Assembly: GCA_030686995.1 (NCBI GenBank)
Contig: CM060697.1
Coordinates: 102,270,772-102,334,771 of the forward strand
Length of the DNA: 64,000 nt
Reading direction: 5' to 3'
Origin: Artemisia argyi
Taxonomy: Eukaryota > Streptophyta > Magnoliopsida > Asterales > Asteraceae
The position numbers and the translations under genes are program-made. The notes beneath the pieces are model-generated. The model saw only the letters and a list, made by a program, of their open reading frames with translations, made no database searches and was not told where the DNA came from. Of this stretch, positions 35,940 through 47,263 are shown one piece after another (the first letter of the stretch is position 1; each line of letters begins with the position of its first letter).

Positions 35940-38932
35940 TATCACACCCCACGATTTCAGGTCATTTTTCCTAACCTCAACATATTACTATTCACCAATT
36001 ACTATTCATCGATCACTATTCATCATTTTACTATTCATCATTTTTTAGGTCAATTTGATATTCCGAGAAACATTCAAAAATTTCACTATTCACATGACAC
36101 TATTCATTTCCGAGAGAAAACCACTATTCAAGTGCATTACTCATTTCATCGTAAATTTAGTTTACGGGTATTCAAAATTCGCGTAACCGTATTGGTTCAG
36201 GAGCGAATTCATGCATTATCATTGGGACATTTCATACGGACTAGAAATAGTCTGCATATCATCATTATGGCACTTGCATACTATTCCACTCGTAGGATAT
36301 TTAAATTAGTACTTTTGGTATAATTAACTTTTACGTTTAATTATTTCTAAATAAACGTTAACACGCGATCAATAATGTGACTAACACGTCCGACACTCCC
36401 GACTATGATCCCAATATATTTTTATATTCATTTTAATAATATAAAAATTATAATATTAATTTACTCGGTGTTTTGGAAATTTATTTAATTATTATCGTAA
36501 GTTTACTAAAATTACGACAGTTTTCGTAGAAATTAAATAATAATTATCTAAACACTCAATATTTATACCCATCATATTTTTACAATTTTTACGACTTTAT
36601 TATGTCCTGGTTAACTCTGTTAAAATTTATTTTTAATTAACTCGGTACCCGGTATTCCCAAAAACTATTAATATATACATACTAATACTAATAATACACC
36701 AACTATCTTACACATTACACTCTTTTCTTCTCTTTTTCACTAGATGCCCCCCCCCCCCCATCCCCATTTCTTACATTTCTTACATAACTTGAAAATACTA
36801 CCTTAGCATTTATGTATACAATATTACCTAATATATATTATATACATATACTAAAAACACTCCATTATTAGTTCATTTCCAAGATCTAAAAGCAACACAT
36901 ATTTCTTTTTCTCTCTTGGGGTGCTCGTCCTAAACAAGAAAACAAGAAGAAACCATAGATTTTCAAGCTCAAGTAAATTATCAAGTATAGTTTGTACTCC
37001 TTTTAGGGTTTTGAAATATAAACTCAAGGTTTACATAGGTTTTCATCCTCAAAATTTCCTTAATCTTTCAAGTAAGTGTATGAAACTCATCCTTATGATT
37101 TTACCAAGTTTTTACAATATTCATATGATATATATACTAGATCTACATGCATATGCTAGTTATACCACTTCATTTTAAACATATCTAACTTTTGAGCCCT
37201 AGAAATTGATTATAGTTAGATCCTTGTTAGATCCACTTGATTTATGATGTTTAGGAACCCATGACACCCTAAGAAGGTGTATGATAGGATTAGACTAGTT
37301 TTGTGGTGATTGAAAGTGGTTTGGTTGAAGTTAGAACTAGATTGGAACCCTAGAAATGGTTTTTGAAACAATACAAATACCTACTGTCACTATTTTTAAA
37401 ACGTGGGAAACTCAGTAGGTGATGGGTAATTTTTGACCAAAGATTTAGAAAATACTTTAAAAAACGAAGCCGTGGGCGAAAGAACGGATTAAAACGAGCT
37501 TATAACGAAGAAGTTATGATTTTTACAAGTTATTTGACGAAAACTATTTTTCTGAAAAACTGCATGCTGTTTGACAATTTTCAACGGACAAATAGAGGCG
37601 TTAGACGTAACCTAGTGGAGCCGAGCTATCAAAAATATATTAGTACATACTAAGAAGAATCCGTGGATATAAAGAACGAGGAAAACGAACTTAAAACGAC
37701 CAAGTTATACACGTTTTAAAATCGTCAAAACTATATATATATTTAGTCACTACTAGAAATAATCTAACTACGTACTAAATGATATATTTTCTAGATTTCT
37801 TATTCAAGGAGTTTATTTTTAACTAACGAAGTACGTACGACCCAAGGTTTATTTATGCGACTACTAGACGTTATTTTAAGGTTTTCAAGACGAGGAATAT
37901 AACACTAACATATTATATACGATATATTACGATAAATTTCTATACTTCTAATTGGACATATTTTTCCTAAGTATAGAAATTACCTACTTTGACGATAACA
38001 AGTATTTTCAAGTTACGAGTGGTATATGTATCATGTGCATGATTATTCCTTACAACATTACATGATCTAAAGTAGATTATATTCATTCATTTAGGTTGCG
38101 GCTAGTGTACGTGTCTTGTTGTCCCGATCATTTCATCTCATCGTACTATCACTTAAGGTGAATCTTCAAAGCCCCGTTTTCAATTACTTATTTGATTTCA
38201 AATCCCACGGGGGAGAATACATTGTATCAATTATTTTTGTACATGCCCAAGTATTAAATTCCATACATTGCTTAAGTTGCCTTCCTACCAAGTTAAGTCC
38301 CATTTATTATCATGGACCGTTAATTATAATGCCAAGCGAGAGTGAGTGAATAGATCTATTGAGGGTGACGCCTCCATTCGTGTTTGGGTTGCTCCAACGG
38401 GTACGAATGCATTTCATGTCTAAACTATATGTGTGCCTAGTAAACACTCTTTTGGGGCCAATACAATATTATGTCTAGCTTCGGGGTCATGAGCTTAAGA
38501 GACAATGTAGCATTTTGACATTTTTGTCGGTTTACTTTATACTTGTGGCTTATGTACATACGATTTAACTTACAAACCTATGATTATTCACCAACATTAT
38601 TGTTGACCATTTTCGCAATGTATTTTCAGGTAACTAAGACATATTCCTCATGACATGCATGGAGTCATTTCATTGAGTATCAAGGATGACGCGTCTCATT
38701 TTGGATTTCATGCGCTTATGAACTATCATTTGATTGTACTAGACTTATTTACTTAAACTTTCCAACTCTTTTGGGACCTATGTTTTATAACTCTGAATAT
38801 TTTGAATGAATCAAACGATGTATTTTCGAAACGACACTTTAGGTCGTTCAATATAACTGTAACTGTGGTGCTATGACAGTCACCCCCAGGTATTCCATTC
38901 CGCTGCCAGTCAGGTATTTTAGGGGTGTGACA
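35940..38932 (+). repeat. LTR2 of chromovirus B
   Basis: About 2.99 kb and near-identical to LTR1 apart from scattered substitutions, the shorter C run and the different patch near 36770-36830. It is followed by primer-binding sequence and not by host DNA, so it is an internal LTR of a tandem structure. Confidence 0.9.
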
Positions 38933-39173
38933 GATTGGCGTCAGAGCTAAGGTTATAGTGAACTAGGATGCATCAGGGACCCTAGACTATAACCACATCA
39001 TCATAGCATATCATCATTTCATCATAAGTGCATAATTATTTTTTTTAGGTGATTCCATTACGCGAGTTATTTATTTTTATTTCACCTTGATTCACAGAGT
39101 TATGTCTTCAGACCCGAACATTGTCATACTTTACTCTGTCTCAGACTCTGATGTTGAGGGTTCTTTGTCTTCA
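38933..39173 (+). other. start of a second chromovirus B internal region
   Basis: It matches 29750-29989: primer-binding site, leader, and the ATG (39102) of the extra ORF with its first 24 or so codons. The match ends at TTCTTTGTCTTC and is followed by sequence from another element. Confidence 0.9.
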
Positions 39174-39196
39174 ACAGACTTCCTTCAAGAGCCACA
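39174..39196 (+). other. 23-base filler copied from copia D pol
   Basis: AACAGACTTCCTTCAAGAGC and the next bases equal 43618-43640 in the integrase region of copia D, about 4.4 kb downstream. It joins the truncated chromovirus to the remaining copia LTR and looks like templated filler DNA at a repaired break. Confidence 0.7.
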
Positions 39197-39201
39197 AAGA
39201 A

Positions 39202-39484
39202 GCTCAAGCTAATGAAGCAGTCAACAAAGAAGCTCAAGCTCATCAAGTCAATACTGTTCATTCCTTAAGACCACAACCCTTGAAGTACAGATTATGTAAA
39301 GCAACACAAGTTGATTGTAATAGCTTCTAGAATATGTAGTTAGTTAGTTAGTTTCTGTTAGAGTTGACTTTCATAAGTCAAACTTGGATCAGTATATAAA
39401 CTTTGTAACTCTCATTCTTCATTCAATAATACAATTCTACTTTTCACACATTTCTCTCAATGCTCTCAATTCATACTCACAATA
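39202..39484 (+). repeat. main part of the copia D 5' LTR
   Basis: It aligns with 45893-46184. The only indel noticed is 9 bp (GCTTATCAA present only in the 3' LTR). A GTATATAAAC TATA box is near 39394. The primer-binding site TGGTATCAGAGC follows at 39485. Confidence 0.9.
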
Positions 39485-39723
39485 TGGTATCAGAGCATAC
39501 CACCAACCGTGGCAAATAACTGATTCTAACAGTTGTAACAACTTTTTCCGATCAATTAACAAACTTTTTCCACCATAACTAATTTTTCCCACCAAATTTT
39601 CTTACTCAATCATCATCATTCTCCACTACATTCTGCTGTCTTCTATCATCTTTCTATCAATCATAACATCCAGATTCATCAATTACACATCAAAATCATC
39701 ACAAACAATGACACAAAAGATCA

Positions 39724-41044
39724 ATGGCTACTAATACATCTTCACTAGACCCATCCACCATGAACACCACACCTAATGGCACAATCAACTCTGATCATCC
39801 TCTGTTTCTACATCCAACTAATCATACTTGATTAATCCTAATCTCCAAGTAGCTCGCTGGTTCTGAAAACTACAATTCATGGAAAAGATCAATGGTTATT
39901 GCTTTAAATGCAAAGAATAAGATGAAACTCATAACTGGTGAATATCCTGAACCAAGCATCAATTCAATCACAAGAGCAATTTGGGAAAGAAAAAATGATA
40001 TGCTCATTTCATGGATCTTGAATACTGTTGCTGAACACATCAGTAACAACTTGAATTTTATTAATTCTGTTTCAAAGTTATGGTTTGAACTTCAAGAACA
40101 TTACTCTCAAATTGATGGCCATAGAATCTATCAGTTAACACAAGAATTGGTTCAATTGAAGCAACTCAACAGTGCAGTTGAAGTGTATTATCAGAAGATG
40201 AAGGGTTTTTGGGATGAACTTGATGCATTGGAAGCACCACATTTGAGTACTTGTCCTTGTAGTTGTGAAAATGGCAGAGAAAATGTTGATAGAGATCAAA
40301 GGAAGAGACTTATTCAGTTTTTGATGGGGTTAGATGAAAGTTATGCCAAAATAAAAGGTCAGATTCTGTTATTGCAACCCTTACCATCAGTAGTCAAAGC
40401 CTATGGAATGATCAGACATGAGGAGAAACAAAGAGAGGGAATCTTGCCTAAACCAAACACTCCTTCCATCTTTTCTACACATACAAATGGTCAAAGGTAC
40501 AATACTAATTGTCAAAGAAGCTCAAGGGGAGAATCTTCTCAAGCTAATGAGAGAAGATCAGCATTCAAGAAAGGAGTGTATTGTGGAAATTGTAGCAAAG
40601 AGGGGCATACAAAGGCTGAATGTTATAAGATTGTAGGATATCCCATTGGTCATCCATTGTATGGCAAGTTTCCAGAAAAACAACCTCCCAAACCTTCTAG
40701 TGAGTCAAGGAACTACAGATCAGTGAATATGGTGGCTGGACAACCAGAAAATGAAGATACTACAAGTACTACATCACAACAAGCAACAAGCAACTCTGAT
40801 CCACATGTGGCTGCAAGAATGGATCAATTACAGAACCAGTTGAACCAAGTGTTCCTGATGTTACAAAACTCAAAGGATCTTCATAATGGTAAAGTCTATT
40901 CTCACTATACAAGAATTCCTAAATTTACAGCTTCTCTAATCTTTGATTTAATAGCAGCCTGGATAATAGATAGTGGTGCATCAGACCATATTGCCATTAC
41001 ACTTGAGCTCATGTTTAACATTAAAACATTCACCAAGCCCATAT
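39724..41044 (+). pseudogene. copia D gag and start of protease
   Basis: The ATG at 39724 opens a frame with two early stops (about codons 36 and 43) before the copia-type N-terminal gag motif (LAGSENYNSWKRSMVIALN). Next come a UBN2-like gag core (WFELQEHYSQIDGHRIYQL), a Cys-rich linker, a zinc knuckle (CGNCSKEGHTKAEC, near 40581) and the aspartic protease (WIIDSGASDHIA, near 40960). The frame is cut at 41044 by a non-coding insertion and resumes at 42721. The N-terminal gag motif is shared with RE1/Retrofit-type copia elements; the clade is tentative. Confidence 0.85.
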
Positions 41045-42720
41045 GTGGAAAACTAGAAGGGGGGTTGAATAGTTTTGCGTCTTTTTCGTTTAATAAAAGT
41101 TTGCTTTCAAAGAATTGATGGTTATCGTAAAAACCTTTGAATCTAAAGTATAGATACAAATTAATTTACATATATCACATAGATACTACTTATTTAAAGT
41201 GTTGAATAGAAATTATAATTTCATATATCTCACTTAATTATAAGTATGTATTTATATATGTATATGTGTTTTAATAATTGTATATACTTATATTTTACTA
41301 ATGTATAATTAAGGTTTTAAATGGAACCTAGTTTGATCTTTATGTGAAATCAATATATGCACAACACACAATAATAATAATGTACGAGAAGCAAATAAGT
41401 AAATAAGTAAAGAATGAGAGATGGAAAGATCAAACCGAAAGACAAAGGATTTATAGTGGTTCAGCTACAAGGACACCTTCCTTGCCCTACTCCACTCCCC
41501 GAGCACCGAACTCGAGAGCTTTCTTCACTAAGTCAATAACCTCCCTTATGGCGGAGAAAACCGTACACACCAAAAGCTTACACCAATTAACGACACAAAG
41601 CAAAATGTCGAGTTCTAATCGTAGCTAGAACCAATCTCACACCAAATATCACACCACAACTTCTTCACACCTTTTACTTCTTCTATACTTCTTCACACCA
41701 CAAGTATCTTCACGCCTTCATAAAATACTTCACGACTTCAATGTCTTGCAACTTCACAACTTCAAACCAATAGTGTCTTTGCACCTTCAAGCCACTAGTG
41801 TCTTCACAACATTAATCTACTAATGTCTTCTAGTCTTCTCCACTTGGAAGCTTCAATTTCTTCAACACTAGTCACTATTGCTACTCTCTCCTATCTTCAC
41901 TACTATCCAACACTACTTCTTGACTTCAAGTTCCACTTCACACTTACAACAATTCTAGATTCTACAGCTAAATCTAGCTAACTAATACATACAACTTATT
42001 CACCAAAATATGAAAGATCAACAAGATGAAACAAACAAACAACTTAGATAGCAAGATGATACTAAGTTGTAATACTTCTAATAGAAGTATTCTTTTCTTT
42101 GCACTTGAGTGTTGAGGCTTGAATCACTTTGAAACAAAGATCAAAGTATATAAGATCAAAGGATTTTTAGAGGATGGAGAAGGATGTTTAGATCAGAAAG
42201 TTTATAGTTCAAAAAGGTGAGAAAAATATGTGGAATGATCCAATATTTATAGGGCCAGAAAATACTGTTCTGGAGCGTGCCGGTCCCCTTAATGATTAAG
42301 GGGGCCGCCTAGTAAAATTAAGGGGGCCGCCCTCCTGAACGTTGTATTTTCTTGTCCTTTTGTGAGGGAAATTTTTCTGGATTAGATTTGCCATTTTTGG
42401 TTGAAAATTTGAATTCACAAATTTGTATTGATTTAAACATATTCTTTTAATGCCTAAAATGTTTTACAAAAGTTATAAAATGTTTTGTGACATTTTATAA
42501 ATATCTAGTGATTAACAAAAGTGTTCCTTTGATCTTATAATACATTAGACACTTTGTTCATTCATATCTTAAGTGATTAATTGGTAAAGATGAGTATTTA
42601 CTACTAAATACTTGTTTATGTCATAATCTTTGGTTTGATGAGTTTTCGTTTTGTGATTATCAAAACATAGAGATATTGAAAGATATGAATAACGTTTTTA
42701 GTCATTTATTTATATCAGCA
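41045..42720. mobile_element. 1.68 kb non-coding insertion in copia D protease
   Basis: Flanked by CCATAT on both sides (41039-41044 and 42721-42726), which restores a copia reading frame if one copy and the insert are removed. No coding region is found. The ends GTGGAAAACTAG and TTATATCAGCA are not obvious inverted repeats and show no LTR pair, so the class is unresolved. Inside are a GGGGGGTTGAATAG stretch (41063-41077), a CCTACTCCACTCCCCGAGC stretch (near 41487), a TTCTTCACxxC-rich stretch (41650-41890) and two TAAGGGGGCCGCC copies (about 42297 and 42320). Confidence 0.7.
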
Positions 42721-45700
42721 CCATATATGTAACCCTACCAAATGGTCAAAACACCATAGTTACTCAATATGGATCAGTTACTATTAATGCTCACATAACA
42801 CTTCACAATGTTCTTTACATCCCATCTTTTCATACAATCTAATATCTGTTAGTCAACTCCTAAAAGGAACAAATTATTCACTCATTTTAACTACAACAAT
42901 GTGCATTTTTCAGGACCAGGACCAGAGGATTGCACTTGGCAGCCTTTGTAATGGTCTATACCTACTGAATAAAGCACCATCACCTCCATCAACACATACT
43001 GCACTCAACATCACCAGCAGTCAACACTTCTGGCACTCAAGACTTGGACACTCCTCTCCAACTGTTCTCAAGCATATTACTTCCCTTAATCCTTCTTTTC
43101 AATGTACTTCTCATTTCAACTGTACAATATGTCCACTTGCAAAACATCACTCTTTACCTTTTAATGAAAGTCTTTCACATGCAAAATCATTGTTTGAACT
43201 TGTACATATTGATGTTCGGGGTCCATACAGACACACAACCATAAATAAATGAAAATATTTTCTCATAATAGTTGATGATTATTCAAGGGCAACTTTGACA
43301 TATTTAATGCCATCAAAGCAACATGCTGTTTCAAACATCAAAACCTTCTACTTTTACATCCAAAATCATTTCAAGACCATAATCAAAACTGTAAGGACTG
43401 ATAATGGAACAGAGTTCCTCAATTCTTCTCTCACTGATTTCTTTTCACAATATGGAATAAATCACCAAACCACTTGTCCCTATACACCCCAGCAAAATGC
43501 AAGGGTTGAGAGAAAACATAAACAACTTCTTGAAATTGCAAGAGCCCTCAAAATTCAAGCAAATCTTCCAATCAATCTCTGGGGATATTGTATTTTAGCT
43601 GCCACTTACATCATCAACAGACTTCCTTCAAGAGCCATTGAGAACAAATCACCTTTTGAATTACTTCACAACACTCCACCAAACCTACAACACCTAAGAG
43701 TCATTGGTTGCAGAGCTTATCTTCATCACAACACCACTGACAAAGTTGATCAAAGAGCCATTCCAACAGTGCTAGTTGGCTATCCAAACAACCAAAAAGG
43801 CTACATTCTTTATGATCCTAAAACTCACAAAGCTACCATCAGTAGACATGTGACATTTGATTAAACCTTGTTTCCATTTCATGATCTACCTCCAACTATT
43901 ACACCTACACAACCTATACCTGTACCTCAATTTTCTCCCATTTATACACCTCCCATTCAACCAACTAACCAAGAACAAGCTCAAGCTACAACCTCAGAAC
44001 CCACAATTCATTCATCAATACCATCCTCCACTAAAGATATCACAAACATCAATACCACATCACCAACACCAACATCATCTCCCACCACATCAACCATCCC
44101 AACTATAGTAACTGATCCTACTCCACCTCCAACTCCACCTTCTACCAGAACATCCACAAGAGTCAAGAAAATTCCATTTAAACTTCATGATTTTTATCAC
44201 ACTCTTCCAAAATCAACAGTTAACAACATCTCAAAACATCATTTTTCACACTACATTAATTATAACAACATTAAACATCCTAGACACAGACATTTCATTA
44301 ATATTATCAACATCACACATGAACCACATACCTATAAACAGGCTGCTAAGAATCCTAGATGGGTTGAAGCTATGAATAAGGAACTTAAGGCTTTAGAATC
44401 AAACAAAACTTGGGAACTCATCTTGTTTCCACTTGATAAGTTACCCATAGGCTACAAATGGGTCTATAGAATAAAGTATCATGCAGATGGAACAATAGAA
44501 AGATTCAAAGCTAGATTGGTTGCAAAAGGCTTCACTCAAAGAGAGGGTATAGACTACAAAGAAACCTTTGCCCCTGTAGCCAAAATGGTCACTGTCAGAG
44601 CACTCTTAGCTACAGCAGTATCTCATAATTCGTTCATTGAACAACTGGATATCAACAATGCATTTCTCCATGGTGATCTCCATGAAGAAGTGTATATGAC
44701 TGTTCCTCCAGGTTACTATAAATCTCTTCCTCCCAACATAGTTCGTAGACTCAAGAAATCTTTATATGGTTTAAAGCAGGCAAATAGGCAGTGGTTCAAT
44801 AAATTGACCACATTCCTCATATCTTTTGGATTTCTTCAGAGTTATGCTGATACATCTCTTTTCACTCTCACCAAAGACAATAACTTCACTGTTCTATTAG
44901 TCTATGTGGATGATATTCTCCTTGCAGGAAGTAGTCAATTCATAATCAACAACTTCAAGCAGGAACTTCATCAAGCTTTTAGCATCAAAGACTTAGGACC
45001 ACTTCACTACTATCTTGGCATTGAGTTTCTAAGAAATTCTACTGGTCTAGCTATGTCACAAAGAAAGTATGCATTGGAACTTCTTAAGGCTGGCAATGTA
45101 CTTAATGATAAACCTGCAATCACTCCACTTGATCCACAAAATCCTTTGAATGATACAGATGGTGATCTCTTAGCAGATCCATCACATTACAGAACATTGG
45201 TTGGGAAGCCGATTTACCTCACCATTATTAGGCCTGACATCTCCTTTACAGCTCAACTTCTGAGTCAATTTTCACATGCCTCAAGAACTACTCATATGAA
45301 GGCTTTACTCAGAGTACTTAGATACATCAAATTGTCACCTGGTCAAGGTCTACACTTTCCTTCTCACAACACTTCTATACTAACAGCTTATTGTGACAGT
45401 GATTGGGCTACTTGTCCCATCACCAGAAGATTAGTGTCAGGATATGCCATTTTCTTGGGCAAATGCTTAATATCTTAGACTGCAAAGAAGCAATCAGTAG
45501 TGTCTAGATCTTCTACATAAGCTGAGTACAGAGCACTAGCTGATTGCACATGTGAGATCACTTGGCTTAAATGCTTATTTCAAGATTTACATGTCATTCT
45601 ACCTGCTCCAACTCACATACACTGTGATAATGCATCTACAATTGCTTTGGCTTCTAATCCTATTCATCATTCTAGAACCAAACACATTGAATTGGATTTC

Positions 45701-45870
45701 CACTTTGTTAGAGATAAAGTCAGAGCAGGGTCAATACTTCCTACATTTGTTCCTTCAAGATTGCAAGAGGCAGATGTACTTACTAAAGGTCTTTGCAAAG
45801 TACTTCATAACAATTGCTTATCCAAGTATGGCCTGTGTGATCCTTACACACTGCCTACTTGTGTGTGGGG
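42721..45870 (+). pseudogene. copia D integrase, reverse transcriptase and RNase H
   Basis: Mostly one frame with breaks. A one-base loss lies near 42832 in the protease C-terminal part; stops lie at 43250-43252, 43862-43864, 45476-45478 and about 45519. Domains: GAG-pre-integrase (FWHSRLGHSSPTVLK), integrase (VDDYSRATL, TDNGTEF, PQQNARVERKHK), reverse transcriptase (EQLDINNAFLHGDL, and VYVDDILLAG near 44905), RNase H (YCDSDWAT, then the HIELDFHFVRDKV segment). The copia order integrase-then-RT is clear. It cannot make a complete protein. Confidence 0.9.
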
Positions 45871-45879
45871 GGGGGGGGT
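45867..45879 (+). other. poly-G polypurine tract of copia D
   Basis: A run of 12 G immediately before the 3' LTR, in the position of the plus-strand primer. Homopolymer length should be treated with caution. Confidence 0.6.
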
Positions 45880-46184
45880 TAAAGGAGAACAAGCTCAAGC
45901 TAATGAAGCAGTCAACAAAGAAGCTCAAGCTCATCAAGCTTATCAAGTCAATACTGTTCATTCCTCAAGACCACAACCCTTGAAGTACAGATTATGTAAA
46001 GCAACACAAGTTGGTTGTAATAGCTTCTAGAATATGTAGTTAGTTAGTTAGTTTCTGTTAGAGTTGACTTTCATAAGTCAAACTTGTATCAGTATATAAA
46101 CTTTGTAACTCTCATTCTTCATTCAATAATACAATTCTACTCTTCACACATTTCTCTCAATTCTCTCAATTCATACTCACAATA
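45880..46184 (+). repeat. 3' LTR of copia D
   Basis: 305 bp, from TAAAGGAGAAC to CTCACAATA, highly similar to the split 5' LTR. The ends are not TG...CA at the positions implied by the flanking duplication. Confidence 0.85.
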
Positions 46185-46289
46185 GTTTCTAATCTAAATT
46201 AGACAAGTGTCTCTATTTACATCTATACAAGTTCCTATCTGGTACATCTTTAAGAAATTGTACCAGCAAAGACCATTTTGTGACGTCAT

Positions 46290-46580
46290 AATGTGCCCAT
46301 GCTACAATAAAGATGTGTGAATATATTCTCCACATGGAATTGTGTGACCACCCATAGGATGGTTGTACCCAAACTCTTCCTCTGCCTGTTGTAGTAGTTC
46401 TTAAAAAGCATGTTGACTTAATAGTGATAAAAGGACAACGAATCGCTTTATCGCCTCTTCCCCAACGTAAACCAGAAAATAGCCTTTAGGGATGTCTACA
46501 AATGTTGAGCTGCTTCTGTTAGAGAATGATCATCTGAGAATTTGTTTTACCTGAGCTATATGAGGCATACGGATTGTCAT
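46290..46580 (-). pseudogene. SAUR pseudogene 2
   Basis: ATG at 46580-46578. The frame parallels the intact SAUR: MTIRMPHIAQ, TGA at codon 17, [32 protein letters not shown], a TAA in the QELL region, then [13 protein letters not shown]. Two stops inactivate it. Upstream (plus-strand coordinates about 46700-46722) is a TATATAA box at the same place as in pseudogene 3. The C-terminal end has lost similarity. Confidence 0.9.
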
Positions 46581-47163
46581 TTTTGTAAGTGGTTAATTAT
46601 TTTTAACTCAAAAGAATGTTGAAATAAGAAATGTCTCAAAGAAATTGTTCTTGGTGAAGGATGTTATGGTAGACTTATGAAGATAATGTTGTTGTGTTCT
46701 ACGTAATAAATCGTTTATATAACCTACTGCTGCAAGGGACAGTATTAGATGATAGATGGTGACGTCTCAAATCTATGGAAGAAAGAACCAACATCACATG
46801 GACAGGTCACGGGTTCATGAGGTATTTCATTTATCTTGCTTAGCTCTCCTAGCTTTGTCTAATTAATGAAAGTGATATAAAAATAGAGTAGAAGCTATCT
46901 CACACAGTTTTGTCTTAGGACATTTAAAGAAACATTTGGTCAAGTGCAACAATCAAAAATCTATTAAAACTATTGTGGACTACAAGTTTTAGTTCCCAAA
47001 GAAAAAATGATTAAACATAGATATGGACTTATATGGCTAGAAATCTAGAGAGATATAGTGACGATGATTATCAATATCACATGGTTTGGTCTTGATGCTT
47101 GAGGCTAAACTTTTTGATCAACATTAATGCATGTAGGACATTTTCCCTTTCCATCACTGCACA
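46581..47163. other. SAUR upstream region and duplicated spacer
   Basis: No gene is present. It matches 60439-61018 along its length, including the TATATAA box (near 46712). It ends with GCACA (47159-47163), duplicated at 57234-57238 by insertion of copia E. Confidence 0.8.
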
Positions 47164-47263
47164 TGTGAGCAAAGTAATCTTGATGTTACTTCAAAGGAAA
47201 ACGTGAAGGACCAAATTTGTAGAAACGAAACTCTACAACCGCTAGTTAGTTAAAGTAGTTATT
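47164..47263 (+). repeat. copia E 5' LTR, left part
   Basis: The first 100 bp of the LTR, starting TGTGAGCAAAG and ending with TTATT (47259-47263), which is repeated at 51163-51167 as the target duplication of the solo LTR. Confidence 0.9.

Larger units (their letters stand above)
26707..39196 (+). mobile_element. chromovirus B (Tekay/Del-like): LTR-internal-LTR-partial internal
   Basis: The order is LTR1 (26707-29749), primer-binding site, an extra 5' ORF, gag, pol with C-terminal chromodomain-like segment, LTR2 (35940-38932), then a second primer-binding site and the first 240 bp of another internal region (38933-39173), ending in a 23-base tract copied from copia D. The host site is the copia D 5' LTR: AACAA (26702-26706) before and AAGAA (39197-39201) after. 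A tandem element made by recombination between LTRs, followed by deletion of the second internal region and third LTR, explains the layout. Confidence 0.85.
26694..46184 (+). mobile_element. copia element D, with its 5' LTR split by a chromovirus
   Basis: The first 13 bases of the LTR (26694-26706, TAAAGGAGAACAA) are separated from the rest (39202-39484) by gypsy element B. The 3' LTR is intact at 45880-46184. Flanks GCTTC (26689-26693) and GTTTC (46185-46189) are a likely duplication with one change. Comparison with the uninterrupted spacer at 60040-60060 places the insertion. The gag-pol is full length but has several stops, a frameshift and a 1.7 kb insertion, so the element is old relative to element E. 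Confidence 0.8.
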
